A DNA stretch of 64,000 bases from positions 5,890,001 through 5,954,000 of the forward strand of contig VCCP01000001.1 of assembly GCA_005765155.1 (NCBI GenBank), read 5' to 3'. Positions 9,958-21,806 of the stretch are shown here, piece by piece (positions within the stretch are counted from its first letter, which is position 1; each line of letters opens with the position of its first letter). The position numbers and the translations under genes are program-made. The DNA is from Zelopaecilomyces penicillatus (taxonomy: Eukaryota > Ascomycota > Sordariomycetes > Hypocreales > Pseudodiploosporaceae). A model generated the notes under the pieces. The model did no database searches, had not been told where the DNA came from, and saw only the letters and a list, made by a program, of their open reading frames with translations.

Positions 9958-12900
9958 TACAATTCCCCAGCTTCAGCATCATCTCTCGCCATTCTCGCTA
10001 GCTTCTTGCGCATTTTGGGCTCTTGTTCTAGCTCCTGCCAAAGCTCAACACCCCACTCCTCGACATTACCCCCCCGTCTTCTACTATTATTACTCCTGTT
10101 CCAAGGTGGCCACTGCCAGAGACCCGCAACAAGCATGTTCCGTTTCGTCACCTTGATGAGTAGCTCCATCAATCCCATGATGCCGAGAACGATGAAGAGT
10201 GTCGCCCACCAAACCGCATCACCGCCCCACAGCTTGGAAAAACTATCACGGATGGCATATTTGCCAGAGGGCACTGGCGCGTACACAGCGTCGAGGAAGG
10301 CTATCCACGCGAACCAGCCAACGGTAGTGATGAAAAAGCTAGCCATGACAATCGTTGGCTTGTAATGAGTTTCAAAGATGCTATTTCAGTGTTAGTGTTT
10401 CTTCTACAATGATCAAGGTAAAAAGAAAGATTCAGAAGCGTTACTCACAATAGTTTCCAGTTGATCCACAGAACGCCGACTGTAAAGGCAAGTTGTCCGA
10501 GAGGGTACAGACCCTCGTCTCGAGCACCCGGCGATATCATTCCATAACCGGCCCAGATGCCATACCAGGCAATCACACCTTCGACAGCACCAAGCGCCAT
10601 CCACCGCACGTACTTCCAAATGTTCAGTCCCATGTTCCGCTGTCCATATACGTACAACTCTGGCACGGCGAGCAACGTTTCTGCGCTGAGGTCCTGTTCC
10701 CAGATTCCCATACAGATACAGCAGAGACTGGTAAAGAGAGTGTTGAACACGGTTAGGCTTGTCTCCTGGTATAACGAGGTGCCCGTATAGCCATTGTATC
10801 TTTGGTACTGCGCAGTAGGCAGATAAAAGAAAATCTCCTTCCAGAACGTACATAGTATGAATTTGGCCGTGCGCACGTAATTCCATCTTCCGTGAACAAG
10901 CAATAGACGTTGAAGGAAGCAGAACTGAGCAATAGCATAGTCTGCGACTCTGGCGGCTTGCAAACCCTCTTTTCCAGAGATGCCAATCCCCACATGGCTT
11001 GCTTGAATCATGGCAAGATCGTTGGCGCCGTCACCAATCGCCAAGGTGAGTCCTCGCCTGTCACTTCCTCGGAAAGCCCTCAAGCGTGATCGAACAGTAC
11101 GGACTAGAAGCGCTTTCTGGGCAGGAGAAGCTCGGCAGCAAATGACGGAGTCCACCCGGATCATGATGTCAAAAAAGCTCACTGACAACTCAGTCGACTT
11201 CTCCACAGCAGCCAGAGTCTGCCCATCAATGACAACCACACTATGTAAAGATCCAGCGTTGAGGTCGTCAGACATGGCTGTAAGCTGCTCCATCAAAGAT
11301 CCTTTAGTAATATCCAAGATATAAACATCCGATCCAGGACGACAAATTCTTGCTGAATGAGCAATGTTGATGGCAGTTTCCCGTTTATCACCAGTTAACA
11401 TCCAGATCTTGATATTAGCTTTTCGAAGCTTCTCAATGGTCTCAGGCACGCCCTTTTGTAGTTTATCTTCGATGGCAGTTCCACCAACCAACTCGAAGGA
11501 TTGTTCAATCATCTCCCCAGCGGCTTCAATCAAGTCTTGTCGATTTGTTAAGCTAGTAGTGGCATCGTCGTACAGCTTTTTCCATGAACGATACTCTTGC
11601 TCTGATACAAACTTTTGTGCAAACAGCAGGGTTCGTAGACCTTCGGTTGCGAAGTCGTCTAGATGCTTAAAACATTTTGTGAACACTTCAGACTCGTCAA
11701 AGATGGAGGGGTCTTCGAGAAAACGAAGACGGTCATCTATCGGCGGGAAGTATGGCGTCGGGGGGCTAAGGTATTGTGTCCGGGATACATCAAAAGAAAC
11801 TCCCCGGGTGTTGATGGAAAGACGGGGGCGATCCTCTGATGGGCGCGTCAGCTTGTTGATTTCGAATGACTTGCTCCTGTCTGTTATCGGTTGCCGACTG
11901 GTGCTTCGATCACGTAAGATCCCTGGATTTCGGCGAATAGTCAAACTCGGACGTCCACCGAAGCTATTTCGCGGTTCTTGCTGTTCGCTCCGGCGATACA
12001 TCTCGTGCTCGAGGTCTGCACTTTGCCGGATCTCACTCGCTTTTTGCATGGCCAATGAGGAGAGTCTTAGTCGCGGCAATATGGCTGAATCGGCTCCTTT
12101 ACAAATGATGGAAATGCGTCCGTCGGGGTAACGGATCACGACGGACATTCTCTTCCGTGCACTGCTGAATTCGATAACGTCCAAAATGTCGAATTTCATC
12201 ATTTCGGTGCTTCCATCTGGTTGTGAGATTTGAAGCGTAATAAACTTTGAGTTTCGTTGGATAACAAGGTATCCTAATTCCTGTGCTGCCCTGACCAAAG
12301 CAAGTTCGTCAGGTGACGAAGCCTGGAAGTCGAGCTTACCATCCTTGTACTCAGGTAGGCATGTATGGCAAAGGGCCATTGCCAGAATGTATTCTTTAGC
12401 TTTTCTTGCGAAAGCCGAGTGCGGTCGAGATTTGATATAATCAACCAAGTCCGAGGTATTCACTTCAGGTTGCACATGGTCCGGGCGGCCAGTTGAACGC
12501 CAGTGAGAGGAGGATCGCCTCCCCATGGATGGCCTCGAGGGTGAGATAGGAATCTCAATTGGGCCCGATTGTTCCTCTTCCGGGATGACCACCGTAACGG
12601 GCTCTGTCTTGTACAATGAAGGTTCGCGGCTCGAGTAGTCAACCTCTTTGACAACGTCGGAGGACATGTCGGATGCGATAGACTGGTCCAAGTCCATCTC
12701 GTGAAGCCAGACAGTTCCAGCCACACTAATCTTTCGAAACTTCATAATATTATCCGTCAATGTGCCGGTTTTGTCTGAGAAGATATACCCCACCTGGCCC
12801 AAGTTTTCGAGAATGGTGTTGGTATTACATCTTGCCGGTGTGTCGGTCTCCTCGTCGTACATTTCCATGTCTGAATTCAACAGGAGAAGCTGCCCCACCT

Positions 12901-14299
12901 TGACAATTTCCAAACTCACGTATAAAGACAGGGGGATGACGTTGTTGAACATGATGATGAAAGCGATGATAATCTGATGGAAAGGGACCTTGGCCGAATC
13001 CAAGTACCAAGCATATTGCTCGTAACTCTTCTGCCATCTGACGTAGCCCATTGAAACTCCAACTGACAAGATGATGACGTAGATGGCAAGAGTGATCACG
13101 ATCCTGTTGACGACTCTTTCAAGAGCAGGCTTTTTAGCCTTTGGGTGCCTGTTGGAGTTCATCCGGACCTTGCACTCCTCGCCGGTGTTGAGGACGATTC
13201 CGATGGCGCAGGTTGTGTTTCGTAGTACACTGCCTCGGTAGATGATTTCATTCAATGTCAACGGCACCGGTTTTCCACCCGAGGTTACACGTCCATCAAA
13301 GTTGAAAAGCTCAGGGTTGGGATCCTCAATCACAAAATCGGCTTTGCATTTGGCGATTCCTTCAATAGTGTTGCATCCTTCAATAGCATTGCAAACCTGT
13401 TTGCTCTTCAGATTCGTTTCGCCATCCAGTGCCATTGTGTCGACATAGGCAAATCCATTCTCGCCATCACTATACAGTAGAGCAACATCGGCCGGGACAG
13501 GCTCATCTCGAGAAAGACGAATTACATCACCAACTTTGATGTTAGCCCATCTAACAGGCACCCATCGAGTGCCTTGGAACTCCTCCTCGGGGCAGGGCCG
13601 TGGTTCTGCAGTTGTTTTGGGGCGAAATGGATTCCGCAGACCGGAGGTCTTTGTCGCATTAATCTTCCCTGTGTAATTATCCTCACTGCCAAGCACGGCC
13701 GCAAAATAAGCATTCTCTACCACGTCAAGTCGATGCCGACGAAAATCGTCATAGCCTTCTTTGGCCGTGGTTATAGCAATGAAGAACAGGAGTGGAAGGA
13801 TAGTTGTGTAGGAACCGGTGGTTGAGAGGCCGGGAATCTATATTCAAAAGAAAATGTCAGTATGGAAGGTATAGCTGGGTAAGTTTCTATATCTTGATCG
13901 TCGTACCATCTGTGGAATGCCGACGCAAAGGAAGTAAAAGTTTCCCACGCGAGAAAACTGGAAAATGAGTTGCTTAGGAATGAAGTCCCAGACAGTGTAG
14001 CGAGATGTGCGAATGCTATTGGAAATGTATGAATGACCGTGTCGAGGATCAATCAAGGGTTCGTCGTGCTTAATGGACAATGGTATCCGTCTACCATCGC
14101 CAGAGGCAGTAACGCGCCTACGCCGAAGTATCTTTTCCACTATGGTTTTCTGATAGACGGCATTGGCCGCATTTCGAACACGTTGTGCCCATGATGTCCT
14201 GGGAGGGTTTGCTGGGGAGCCTTGAGGCAGATAGCCAGGCGATCCAGCCTCTGGCGTTGAAGGCTTCCCCATCTCTGTGCTGTGGTCACTCCCCACCAT
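9876..14299 (-). CDS. P4-type ATPase, Dnf3-like phospholipid flippase
   Basis: Minus-strand exons 13907-14299, 10449-13837 and 9876-10380 give 1428 residues. It moves phospholipids from the outer to the cytosolic leaflet using ATP. Seen in order: the P4-specific N-terminal segment SNSIRTSRYTVWDFIPKQL and ...MIPGLSTTG, the actuator motif DGETNLK near residue 269, the phosphorylation motif DKTGTLT with Asp near residue 486, the nucleotide-domain segment FQASSPDELALV, the phosphatase motif GDGANDLAMIQ, and C-terminal membrane spans. The N-terminus and the SSPDELALVRAAQELGYLV region resemble yeast Dnf3 and its filamentous-fungal relative DnfD more than Drs2, Dnf1/2 or Neo1; that subfamily call is moderate. 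The C-terminus ends in a run of 12 Asp. The Dnf3 partner in yeast is a Cdc50-family subunit; none is encoded in this window. Confidence 0.88.
9921..9956 (-). repeat. Poly-aspartate codon repeat in flippase C-terminus
   Basis: Twelve consecutive Asp codons (GAC/GAT mix) followed by acidic residues lie 26 codons before the start of the stop region of the flippase. The mixture of GAC and GAT suggests the run is not simply a fresh slippage product. Confidence 0.9.
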
Positions 14300-17031
14300 T
14301 GCGAACGACGGCTATAATAACGAACGTAGACCGGCAATGAACGCGCACGATCGAACGTTGCGATGCCTTGATTCAGCGTGTTGAAGTCGACATGCCACCG
14401 AAAAATGAGAAGAAAGGCAAATACCGCCAGCGGTCAGCCTCGTATTCGCCTGGCGATGGTGACGTGTAGGAACTGGGATCGGAGTAAACGGGGCGAGTTG
14501 ACGAGCCGGAGGCAGGCAAACGACAGAGGTGAGCGAGAGCGGGCGGGCGCAGGCAAGATGGCGACGGTCTTATTTTGTGTCTATCCAGGCGCAGTTGGAT
14601 GAGCAGAGCAGCAACGAATGGAAGGAAGTTGGACGAGAAAAGACTGGTTGCAGAACAAAAGGAATTGTGAGAGTCAAAAAACGAATTTCCGCAATGATGG
14701 ACCCCTGCTGCGGCATTGTCGAGGGTCGGAGGGAGGTCTCTAGAAGGGCAGCAGCAAGGCAGGCAGGTGGGGAGAGGTGCGCGGCGCGGATGAAGGATCT
14801 ATTTGGAGCCGCCACCCAACGCGACTGCACTGTCCCTGTCCAGGTAAGTACTTTAGCACCTACCTAGTACTTTTACAGTGGGTTCGGGTCGATACTTGCA
14901 CAGCATTCGCCCAGCATTCACACAGCACTCGCACAGCAACTTCAGCTCCCGTCACTTTCATCAGCCCCCCCGGAATTCGTCCCAAAATACCCAAATAACG
15001 TTACGGGGGGGCCGCCAGCGCGCGCTGCCACTCTGGCTGGGCTGGACAAACCGAAGCGCTGGATTCGCCAGGCTTGTCTTTTGACCCGCCTGTCCGCCTT
15101 GGCAGAATTAGACTGTGCTACATCTATACATGCCTGGTGTACCTTAACACACCTGTAGTCAATGTCGAGCCACGTGGAGCAAACAAAGAAACCTGAATAC
15201 AGAAGAACTCGTATGGATAGGTAGGTGTACTCCGTACTGCAGCTGCAGCTGCAAATAAATGTCCCAACAGGTTCTCGCCCCTGTCAGTCTCTTTTAGTGC
15301 ACCCTACCCCCCTGATAGTGCCTGGACTATCCCATGGAATAGGTACATACTGTATGGGGTAGCGGACTTGATCGCAGATGTACCCGCTCTACGAAGTACT
15401 ATGGAATATTCTCACAGGCGGTCCGAGGCCTATCGCTGGCCTAATCCGGTTGGCAAACTGGAATGTAATTGTCTGCATCTCGCCTCGTACAACGCCACTT
15501 TCCTCTCATGACGGAAGCTCAAAGGGCAGTGTTTGGGGTGCTTAATACTAAGAAATAAAGACGTGAGCATCCAATCTTCTGATGTTAGAGTTCAGCATTA
15601 AAGATATCTTAAACTATTTAAATTTCACTGCCAGCTGTGGTGAATAGATGTGGTAGTAGCTTGTGCATTGACAGATGTCTATTAACATCAGCATACCTAG
15701 GCACTGTACACAATGCCGTAGTACAGTACGGTTCGTCAAACATCCGCCACACAAATGTCGGCCACGCCGCGCAAATCTTGCCTTCCTGCATGCAACCACC
15801 ACGTTAGGACCAACAAACGGGCACCGGCGAGACACGCGGGTTTAGTCTCGCATGCAGACGATGTGACAGAAGTCGCAGAGAAACATACAGCAGCTCTGTC
15901 GTCTTGACTGGTCTGCCGGGTCTGCGCCATCGCTTTGGAATGCACTTCGTTGGCTCAGCCTACAAGCCTAACTCGTACTTTCGGGGGAAACAAGGGTTGC
16001 GGCGGTTCGGTGAACAATTGAGAACATAGAAGCCAGATGCCGGTAAGCAACCACCCACTATTATCAGGTAGGAACCCAGTGTGCAGCCTTCAGGGGTTCA
16101 GTATAACAGAGGCAGAGAACTTTCCCCACATTGGCAATATCAACAATACCAGTGTCGGGTAGTCAGTCACTACATTTTTTTTGGCAATCAATACCAGCAA
16201 ACTCTAGCGAGTATATAAACTCATTCATGAGGATACATGCTTTCTACCCCTGCTCGTAGTTTGTGAAACCTTCATTGCCATACTTAAACTACTAGAAAAG
16301 GCTGCTGCGCCTTGTGTCAATAGTCCTTCTCTGCTGGTCGAAGATATGGCATTTGTATCTTCAGCTAGGTCTCAGCCTCATTGGTAGCCCCAGGCCGCAC
16401 CAAAGCATAGAGTATCGAGAGATAGAACCCAAAGAATTCTTCCACGTTACTGACAGCGGCAGCACATATGGACTGATTGATGCTTAGAATTATTTACTTC
16501 TGCATCTCATACGACCTAGACTCAGTTTTGTGGCTTCTGCAATAGGCCAAATGCTATCAGTATCATTTACCCAAATAGAGACATTCCTACTAGGTGGAAA
16601 CCCATTGGCCATGCGTAGAAAAGCCAAGCGATTCTTCAATGTCACATCTGAAAAGTAACGATTCGTTGTCGGCATTCCTTTCTTGCCACTACTGATGCTA
16701 GATCTCGTGCATTTCAACCTGAAACTGTTTGACATATCAGATAGCTGGGTCTTACAAGTAGGATATATCCTAGTGCATAGATCAATTCAGATTTACTCAA
16801 TAGCAACACGGTTGGTAACCGTAATAAACGGCAACCGCATGCTATCGGACAATCCAGCGAGACCGCTACTAAATCACACCATAATCAAGATAGTAGCAGC
16901 AGCGTGAAAGAGCATGAATATGAATTCCAAGATAGCTATTGATCGTGCATCTCCGTAAAAACATTCTTCTGATCCCAAGAGCCATAAACGCTGTAAAGCA
17001 CACAGGTTCCAATTTGTGCTGTCTCTTACGC

Positions 17032-17063
<32 letters not shown>

Positions 17064-17153
17064 ACAGAGGAAGCTGGGGGCGAAACCAGCCACATGCATA
17101 CTGCCATTCCGCATGTTTCATATCAAGGTTATTTCTTATCTCCACCAATCTCT
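14300..17153. other. Large intergenic gap between flippase and TFIIB
   Basis: Nearly 2.9 kb without a supportable gene. The first part is the upstream region of the flippase. A PstI-like triplet CTGCAG repeat occurs near 15237, a TATA-like tatataaa at 16211, and a 24-T homopolymer at 17032-17055. On the minus strand, an 81-residue ORF at 16490-16735 is followed by another open stretch at about 16375-16485 that reads like protein; this could be a decayed gene, but I cannot name it. Confidence 0.45.
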
Positions 17154-18197
17154 TTAGACCTGGACCTGCGGTATGTTTTCCATTTTGCCGCCGTCCTCAA
17201 GCCACTCCTTCTTGATGAGTTGTTCCCGGTTCGCGAAGAGGAATTTGTATGCAGTCTTGACAGTGCCGTCGCTGACTCCAGTTTGCTTTGCAATAGGAAG
17301 TGATGGACGAGGCTCGCCCATCAGGTGACAGGCCATGTATATACAAGCAGCCGCAACCGACAGCGGGGATCGACCAGCCAAGGCGGAGATATCAGTTGCC
17401 TGCTCCGCAAGATCTCGGGAAATCTTTGAAATCTTCTGCTGGTTCTTGAAACCGAGCTGAGAGACGTATCGACCACACAGATCTTCAGCGCCAACAGAAG
17501 TGTTTTCGTAGTTCGTGACTGTGTTCAAACCTGTTGAGCCTTCGCCCTCGGTATCCTGGATTTTTTGCAGAAAGTACTGGAGCTGCTTGAAAACCCTGCC
17601 GACCTCCTTCTTGCTGACGCTGGTGAGGTTGAAAATTTCACGGAACGTCCTGGGAACATTGTTTTGTCGGCAAGCGATGAAGATACAGCCAGCAATGACA
17701 GCTTCTTGTGGTTTTCCTTTCATCACTCGATGCTTGTCAACAAGTTTGAAGATGTGTTTGGCAGCATTGGACACATTCTGGCCCATGTTGATAGCCTCGC
17801 ACAAAGCCACAATTTCCTTGTACGCCTGCATGAGACCCTTCTGGGCTTTGTCCTGATTGGTGTTGTTTTGTGTGCGAGACAAGGCTTTGTGAGCTTTTGA
17901 CTCGGAGAAAGCAACTGTGGTGGCGAGTTGCTGTCCCTCGATGAACTCATCCTGCGGTCCACCGACACGGCTTGGGTCATCACCACCCTGATCATCATTG
18001 GCAAACGTACGCCACTCCGATCTAGTATCTATGATGCGAGTACCGACAACAACACCGCAACTTTGACAGACCATGTCACCGCTCGAGAACTCCTCAATTA
18101 GATTAGGTGGGTATTCTTTGCAGTCAGGACAGAGAAGAATGTTGCTGAGGTCCTCCTGGAACCCTGCCGCATTTCCATCGCCGCCAGGTGCAAGCAT
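17154..18197 (-). CDS. SUA7: Transcription initiation factor IIB (TFIIB)
   Basis: A single uninterrupted exon encodes 347 residues. The start is the first in-frame ATG (context cccaaaATGc); the frame is open further upstream but has no ATG. TFIIB bridges promoter-bound TBP and RNA polymerase II and helps select the start site. The N-terminal zinc ribbon is visible as Cys23, Cys26, Cys44 and Cys47 (CPDC...CQSC). The B-reader/linker segment (SEWRTFANDDQGGDDPSRVG) follows at about residues 60-80. Two cyclin-like repeats then fill the rest, with the second marked by GRSPLSVAAACIYMACHLMG. Length fits the yeast protein (345). It is divergently arranged with TRP4. Confidence 0.95.
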   Translation of the reverse strand: MLAPGGDGNAAGFQEDLSNILLCPDCKEYPPNLIEEFSSGDMVCQSCGVVVGTRIIDTRSEWRTFANDDQGGDDPSRVGGPQDEFIEGQQLATTVAFSESKAHKALSRTQNNTNQDKAQKGLMQAYKEIVALCEAINMGQNVSNAAKHIFKLVDKHRVMKGKPQEAVIAGCIFIACRQNNVPRTFREIFNLTSVSKKEVGRVFKQLQYFLQKIQDTEGEGSTGLNTVTNYENTSVGAEDLCGRYVSQLGFKNQQKISKISRDLAEQATDISALAGRSPLSVAAACIYMACHLMGEPRPSLPIAKQTGVSDGTVKTAYKFLFANREQLIKKEWLEDGGKMENIPQVQV

Positions 18198-19087
18198 TTT
18201 GGGCTGATACAATTTCGGTGTATATATATTGGTCGCCTCGTTGAAAACTCTTCGCGCACGTCTCGCCTCCTTATTTCGCCTGCGCAGTTGCTGCCTTTTT
18301 CTTTCTACTGATCGGAGCGCGTGGGAGGCGTTTTTCTGGGTTATCTCTTGAACCCAGAGACGATCGTTGACGAGCTGCAAAAAGAGCGGTGAATGCAGTT
18401 TGGCGGTCTAAAGCGATCGACGTGAGGGAGAGTTTTGGAGAAGCAGCGATGAAGCGATGAAGCGAGGGACGAGGTTGCAAAATATTCGCTATTACAAGGC
18501 CCGGGTCAAAAGACCAATGAGGCCGACTATGTGAGAGACGTCTAGTTCAATTTAGATTCGATGTTTTTATTAAGTTTAGCGCACGGAGCGCGACGAACAA
18601 AAAGTGCCGAACTTTGTCGAATGCTGCTTGTCGCAGTGCTCGGAACAAAGAGCAACGGGTCTAACTATAGGTGGACGGATACAAGTCTCGGAGAAGAACA
18701 CGGCTCGAGATAAAGTCTAGGATTCTCGATGTAGACTGCGATGCTGTTCTTGGTGGGATATGCAAGAATCAGGAAATTGGTTGTCTGTTTTTTTCTCTGC
18801 CAGCCGACGGTTCTGTACCAGTGAAGGCGTCTGAGTTTGCTGGAATCTCAGAGCAACGAATGGTCGGCTCGAAGTGGTCGTAGCGGTCGCTGGGAGTGAT
18901 TCCAATGACTGTATGGCGATTCGAGAGCGAATGCAAACCAACTTCTGCGGCGAGAGAATAGGACGAGGAAGGATGTAGGGGGAGAAGTTGAGGTGGCAAA
19001 CGACAGGGCTGTCGGCGGAGACTTGTAGAGCGCTCTCAGCAGCCTAAAACCGGTGGAGGAGGAACCTTCTGGCGGGCGGATCAGTCA

Positions 19088-19094
19088 TGAGTCA
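19088..19094 (+). promoter_or_regulatory. TGAGTCA site (GCN4/CPC1-type), distal to TRP4
   Basis: A perfect TGAGTCA heptamer lies about 575 bp upstream of the TRP4 start. This is the consensus bound by Gcn4 and its filamentous-fungal counterpart CPC1/CpcA, which induce amino-acid biosynthesis genes on starvation. A heptamer alone is weak evidence. Confidence 0.4.
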
Positions 19095-19505
19095 GCGAAC
19101 TCGTAACCGTCGCTAATCAAGGTGACCACACTGAGTTGATCAGGTGCCAGATCTCGTGATGGGAAGTTAAAGTGGGTGGGCGTACAGTGTGTCATCTAAA
19201 ACGGGTTCACTGTATTCAGTTGCTGTTTTAGAAGCCAGTGTTGGGGAATCCCCGATGGGTGACGCGGATTTCCCGTCGCAGCCTTGTAGGTTTGCCGTAT
19301 TACTATGGACAGGCCATTGCCCACGCGGCTCTATTGACGTGGAAAGGACCAGTTTGTCTGTCTGCAGTCCATGTACTGGTTGTATTACCCATAATATTGT
19401 TCTTGAGTCGGTGCAGCCGGCATCGGCCAATTAGGTGAGCCATTAGCATTGTCAATCCACCCCTCCTCCACATACAAGGCGGACAAATGGGTGCCCATCG
19501 AGCCT

Positions 19506-19512
19506 TGAGTCA
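19506..19512 (+). promoter_or_regulatory. TGAGTCA site (GCN4/CPC1-type), proximal to TRP4
   Basis: A second perfect TGAGTCA lies 156 bp upstream of the TRP4 ATG, a usual distance for a functional cross-pathway control element. TRP genes are classical targets of this control in yeast and Neurospora. Site function here is inference. Confidence 0.6.
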
Positions 19513-19668
19513 CAATGAAGGGTTCAATAGCAAGCAGCTTTATCAATGGTCAATAACCTATTGTCCAATCCGTACTCTGTTTTCTCCTCCGAGATTTATC
19601 AACTCATATAAAACAGAACGTTTTGTGCCTGCGCTTTCAACCTGTCTCTCCCACCACCAGCCGTAGCG

Positions 19669-20976
19669 ATGGCCTCCTCCAGCACTAGCAACAATGGGTC
19701 TGATACCCTTCCAGTCATCAATATCAAGCCGCTCTTGACCAAACTCTGGCCAATCGACAATATCGTCACGCCCGACGACATTGCCAATGCCATCTCTTAC
19801 TTTTTTACCAATCAGGTGTCAGAGGCCCAGGCAGCTTCGTTGCTGATGGCGCTGCATTTCACCCAGATGGACTTTCGAGCTGACGTGTTGGCGCGATGCG
19901 CGAGCGTCATGCTCAAGGCGGCGGCACCAATACCGTTGGACGAGCTTCACGCCGTAATTGAGGCGCGAGGTAGGAAGGAAGGCAATTACAACGGCGGCCT
20001 GGTAATACTGCCCACACCTAACCAACAAACCTTTGACGTCTGCATGCTGATCAAAGGCAATTATTAGTGTGATATTGTTGGAACTGGGGGTGATTCACAT
20101 GATACCTTCAATGTCAGTACGACGTCTTCTATTCTGGCTTCAGCGCTCCTCTTGGTCTCCAAGCACGGAAATAAGGCGAGCACCTCCAAGTCTGGAAGTG
20201 CCGATTTGGTCAATTGCATGAAGCCGCAAGCACCAGTTATTAGTGCAGTGAAGCCAGACACTTTGGCCAGGATTTACTCGGCCACCAACTACAGCTTCCT
20301 TTTCGCACCCGTTTTCCACACTGGCATGCGTTATGTTGCGCCCATCCGAAAACAGCTGCCATGGAGGACAATTTTCAACAACCTGGGGCCCTTGGCCAAC
20401 CCCGTGGAGGACGTGCTGGAAGCCAGGGTTATTGGCGTTGGAAGGCGAGATCTGGGTCCTGCATTCGCCGAGGCTCTTAGGAGCACTGGATGTAGGAAAG
20501 CCATGATTGTTTGTGGCGAGGAGGACCTCGACGAGCTTAGTTGTGCCGGCAAATCTCTGTGCTGGATGTTGAAAGAATCGAGCCCCGGAGGCGAGGTCGT
20601 TGTTGAGCACTTCACAGTTCATCCTAACGATTTTGGTTTCGAGCCTCACCCTTTGAGCACAGTGTCCTCAGGAAAAGAGCCGGCTGAGAATGCCGAGATC
20701 CTAGACAAAATCCTGCACAACAAGCTTCCGAAGGATGATCCCCTTATCGATTTTATTTTAATCAACACCGCCGCCCTTCTCGTTGTATCTGGCATCTGCG
20801 AGGCCGATACCAGCGACATGGGCAGCGGTGATGATGGCCAAGTCATCAAAGAGAGAGGACCTGCTGGCCAGCGTTGGAAGGAAGGTGTCAGGAGAGCCAG
20901 ATGGGCCATTCAAAGTGGCGAGGCCTGGAAACAGTGGGAGGCGTTTGTCAAAGTCAGCAATGAGATAGCAGCGTAG
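19669..20976 (+). CDS. TRP4: Anthranilate phosphoribosyltransferase (tryptophan synthesis)
   Basis: Exons 19669-20001 and 20068-20976 give 413 residues; the 66-nt intron joins Gly-Leu to Cys-Asp directly before the substrate loop. The enzyme joins anthranilate to PRPP, the second committed step to tryptophan. The PRPP/pyrophosphate loop GTGGDSHDTFN lies at residues 116-126, and the second glycine-rich motif KHGNKASTSKSGSADL begins at residue 143. The pattern HTGMRYVAPIRKQL and NNLGPLANP also match the family. Length is a little greater than yeast Trp4 (380) because of an N-terminal extension. Without splicing, the frame hits a TAG at 20065, so the intron is required. Confidence 0.95.
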
Positions 20977-21320
20977 TTTGCTTCTCAAACCGAGGCATTG
21001 CTGTTCTTTGAGTCTTTTTTGTATATTTTCAGGAGCCAATCTCCACGCCATATTTCTTAATATCCATGCAACGACTCTGTTCTTGATCTCCAAACCAGAT
21101 GGAAAGAAAGAACAGCAAGACCTGGCTTTCATTGACTCTGTGTTGAACTTGTTCTGATCTGTAGGTTATTATCTCTGTTATGACCTTCCAGATGGGTTAT
21201 TGCCGGGCTCTCAAGGGGTAAGCTTGTTGGCTGAAGTCTCAGCGTGGAGCGTGGAGGAGGGCAAACTGGTCTAAATGTCGATGCAATAAGTGATACTGTG
21301 AAAGCTGTACATTCTTTTGA
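20977..21320. other. 3' intergenic region after TRP4
   Basis: A convergent interval between TRP4 and the small membrane-protein gene. I see nothing beyond probable 3' untranslated sequence. Confidence 0.5.
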
Positions 21321-21806
21321 TCATGTTGAGTTTTGAGGGCTTTCCATCTCTATTCCGTGTTGCTCAATCGCTGGGTGATTTTCGAGGGATAATGACTTTT
21401 TATGGTGAAGTGCAGCTTCCCATTTCTTCCAGTCGTCGATCAGGCCGCCAGGAGATGGTGTGTCCTTACTGGCAGAGGGGCCACTCTCCAGATTTATCGA
21501 ATTCTGTCTGGGTCTCAGCAAAGGTGTTCGTCTCTCTATTGACTTTTTAATAATTGTCTGCCGTTGAATCTCTTCCAGTCCTTCCTCGATACTGTGTGCG
21601 GTAGACTTTCTGCGAAGCCTCGCGGTTAAGCCGTTGGCTAGACTAGGGCCTGTTTTTGATACCTCTTGATAGTGTCGCTGCTGTGATTTTTTTACAATGA
21701 CAAATATTGTAAGTAACGATGATGACAAGGCAAGAACAGAGATGCAGACAATGATCCAAATCGTGCTCGAGTTGATTTGGGGACCACCCTGGATATCGTT
21801 TCCCAT
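21321..21806 (-). CDS. Small single-span membrane protein, unknown function
   Basis: An intronless frame of 161 residues starts at the ATG at 21806 (MGNDIQGGPQINSST). A hydrophobic segment of about 22 residues (IWIIVCISVLALSSSLLTIFVIV) lies near residues 16-38, followed by KK, so the likely topology is N-outside/lumen and C-terminal tail in the cytosol. The tail is hydrophilic, has Lys/Arg-rich patches and several Ser-Pro/Thr-Pro sites. No signal peptide is seen and no family is recognised. The regular composition and clean TM-plus-basic-stop design argue for a real gene, but an unspliced ORF of this size is not certain. Confidence 0.55.
   Translation of the reverse strand: MGNDIQGGPQINSSTIWIIVCISVLALSSSLLTIFVIVKKSQQRHYQEVSKTGPSLANGLTARLRRKSTAHSIEEGLEEIQRQTIIKKSIERRTPLLRPRQNSINLESGPSASKDTPSPGGLIDDWKKWEAALHHKKSLSLENHPAIEQHGIEMESPQNST

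Larger units (their letters stand above)
18198..19668. other. Divergent promoter region, TFIIB and TRP4
   Basis: About 1.5 kb separates two divergent genes. No gene is supportable inside. Two perfect TGAGTCA sites are listed separately. The final 60 bp before TRP4 contain tcatataaaac and a short pyrimidine-rich leader, suggesting the core promoter lies around 19600. Confidence 0.55.

Noticed and set aside
18198..18380. N-terminal extension of TFIIB by 61 residues
   Set aside because: The upstream frame has no ATG, and TFIIB from the ATG at 18197 already has the family length.
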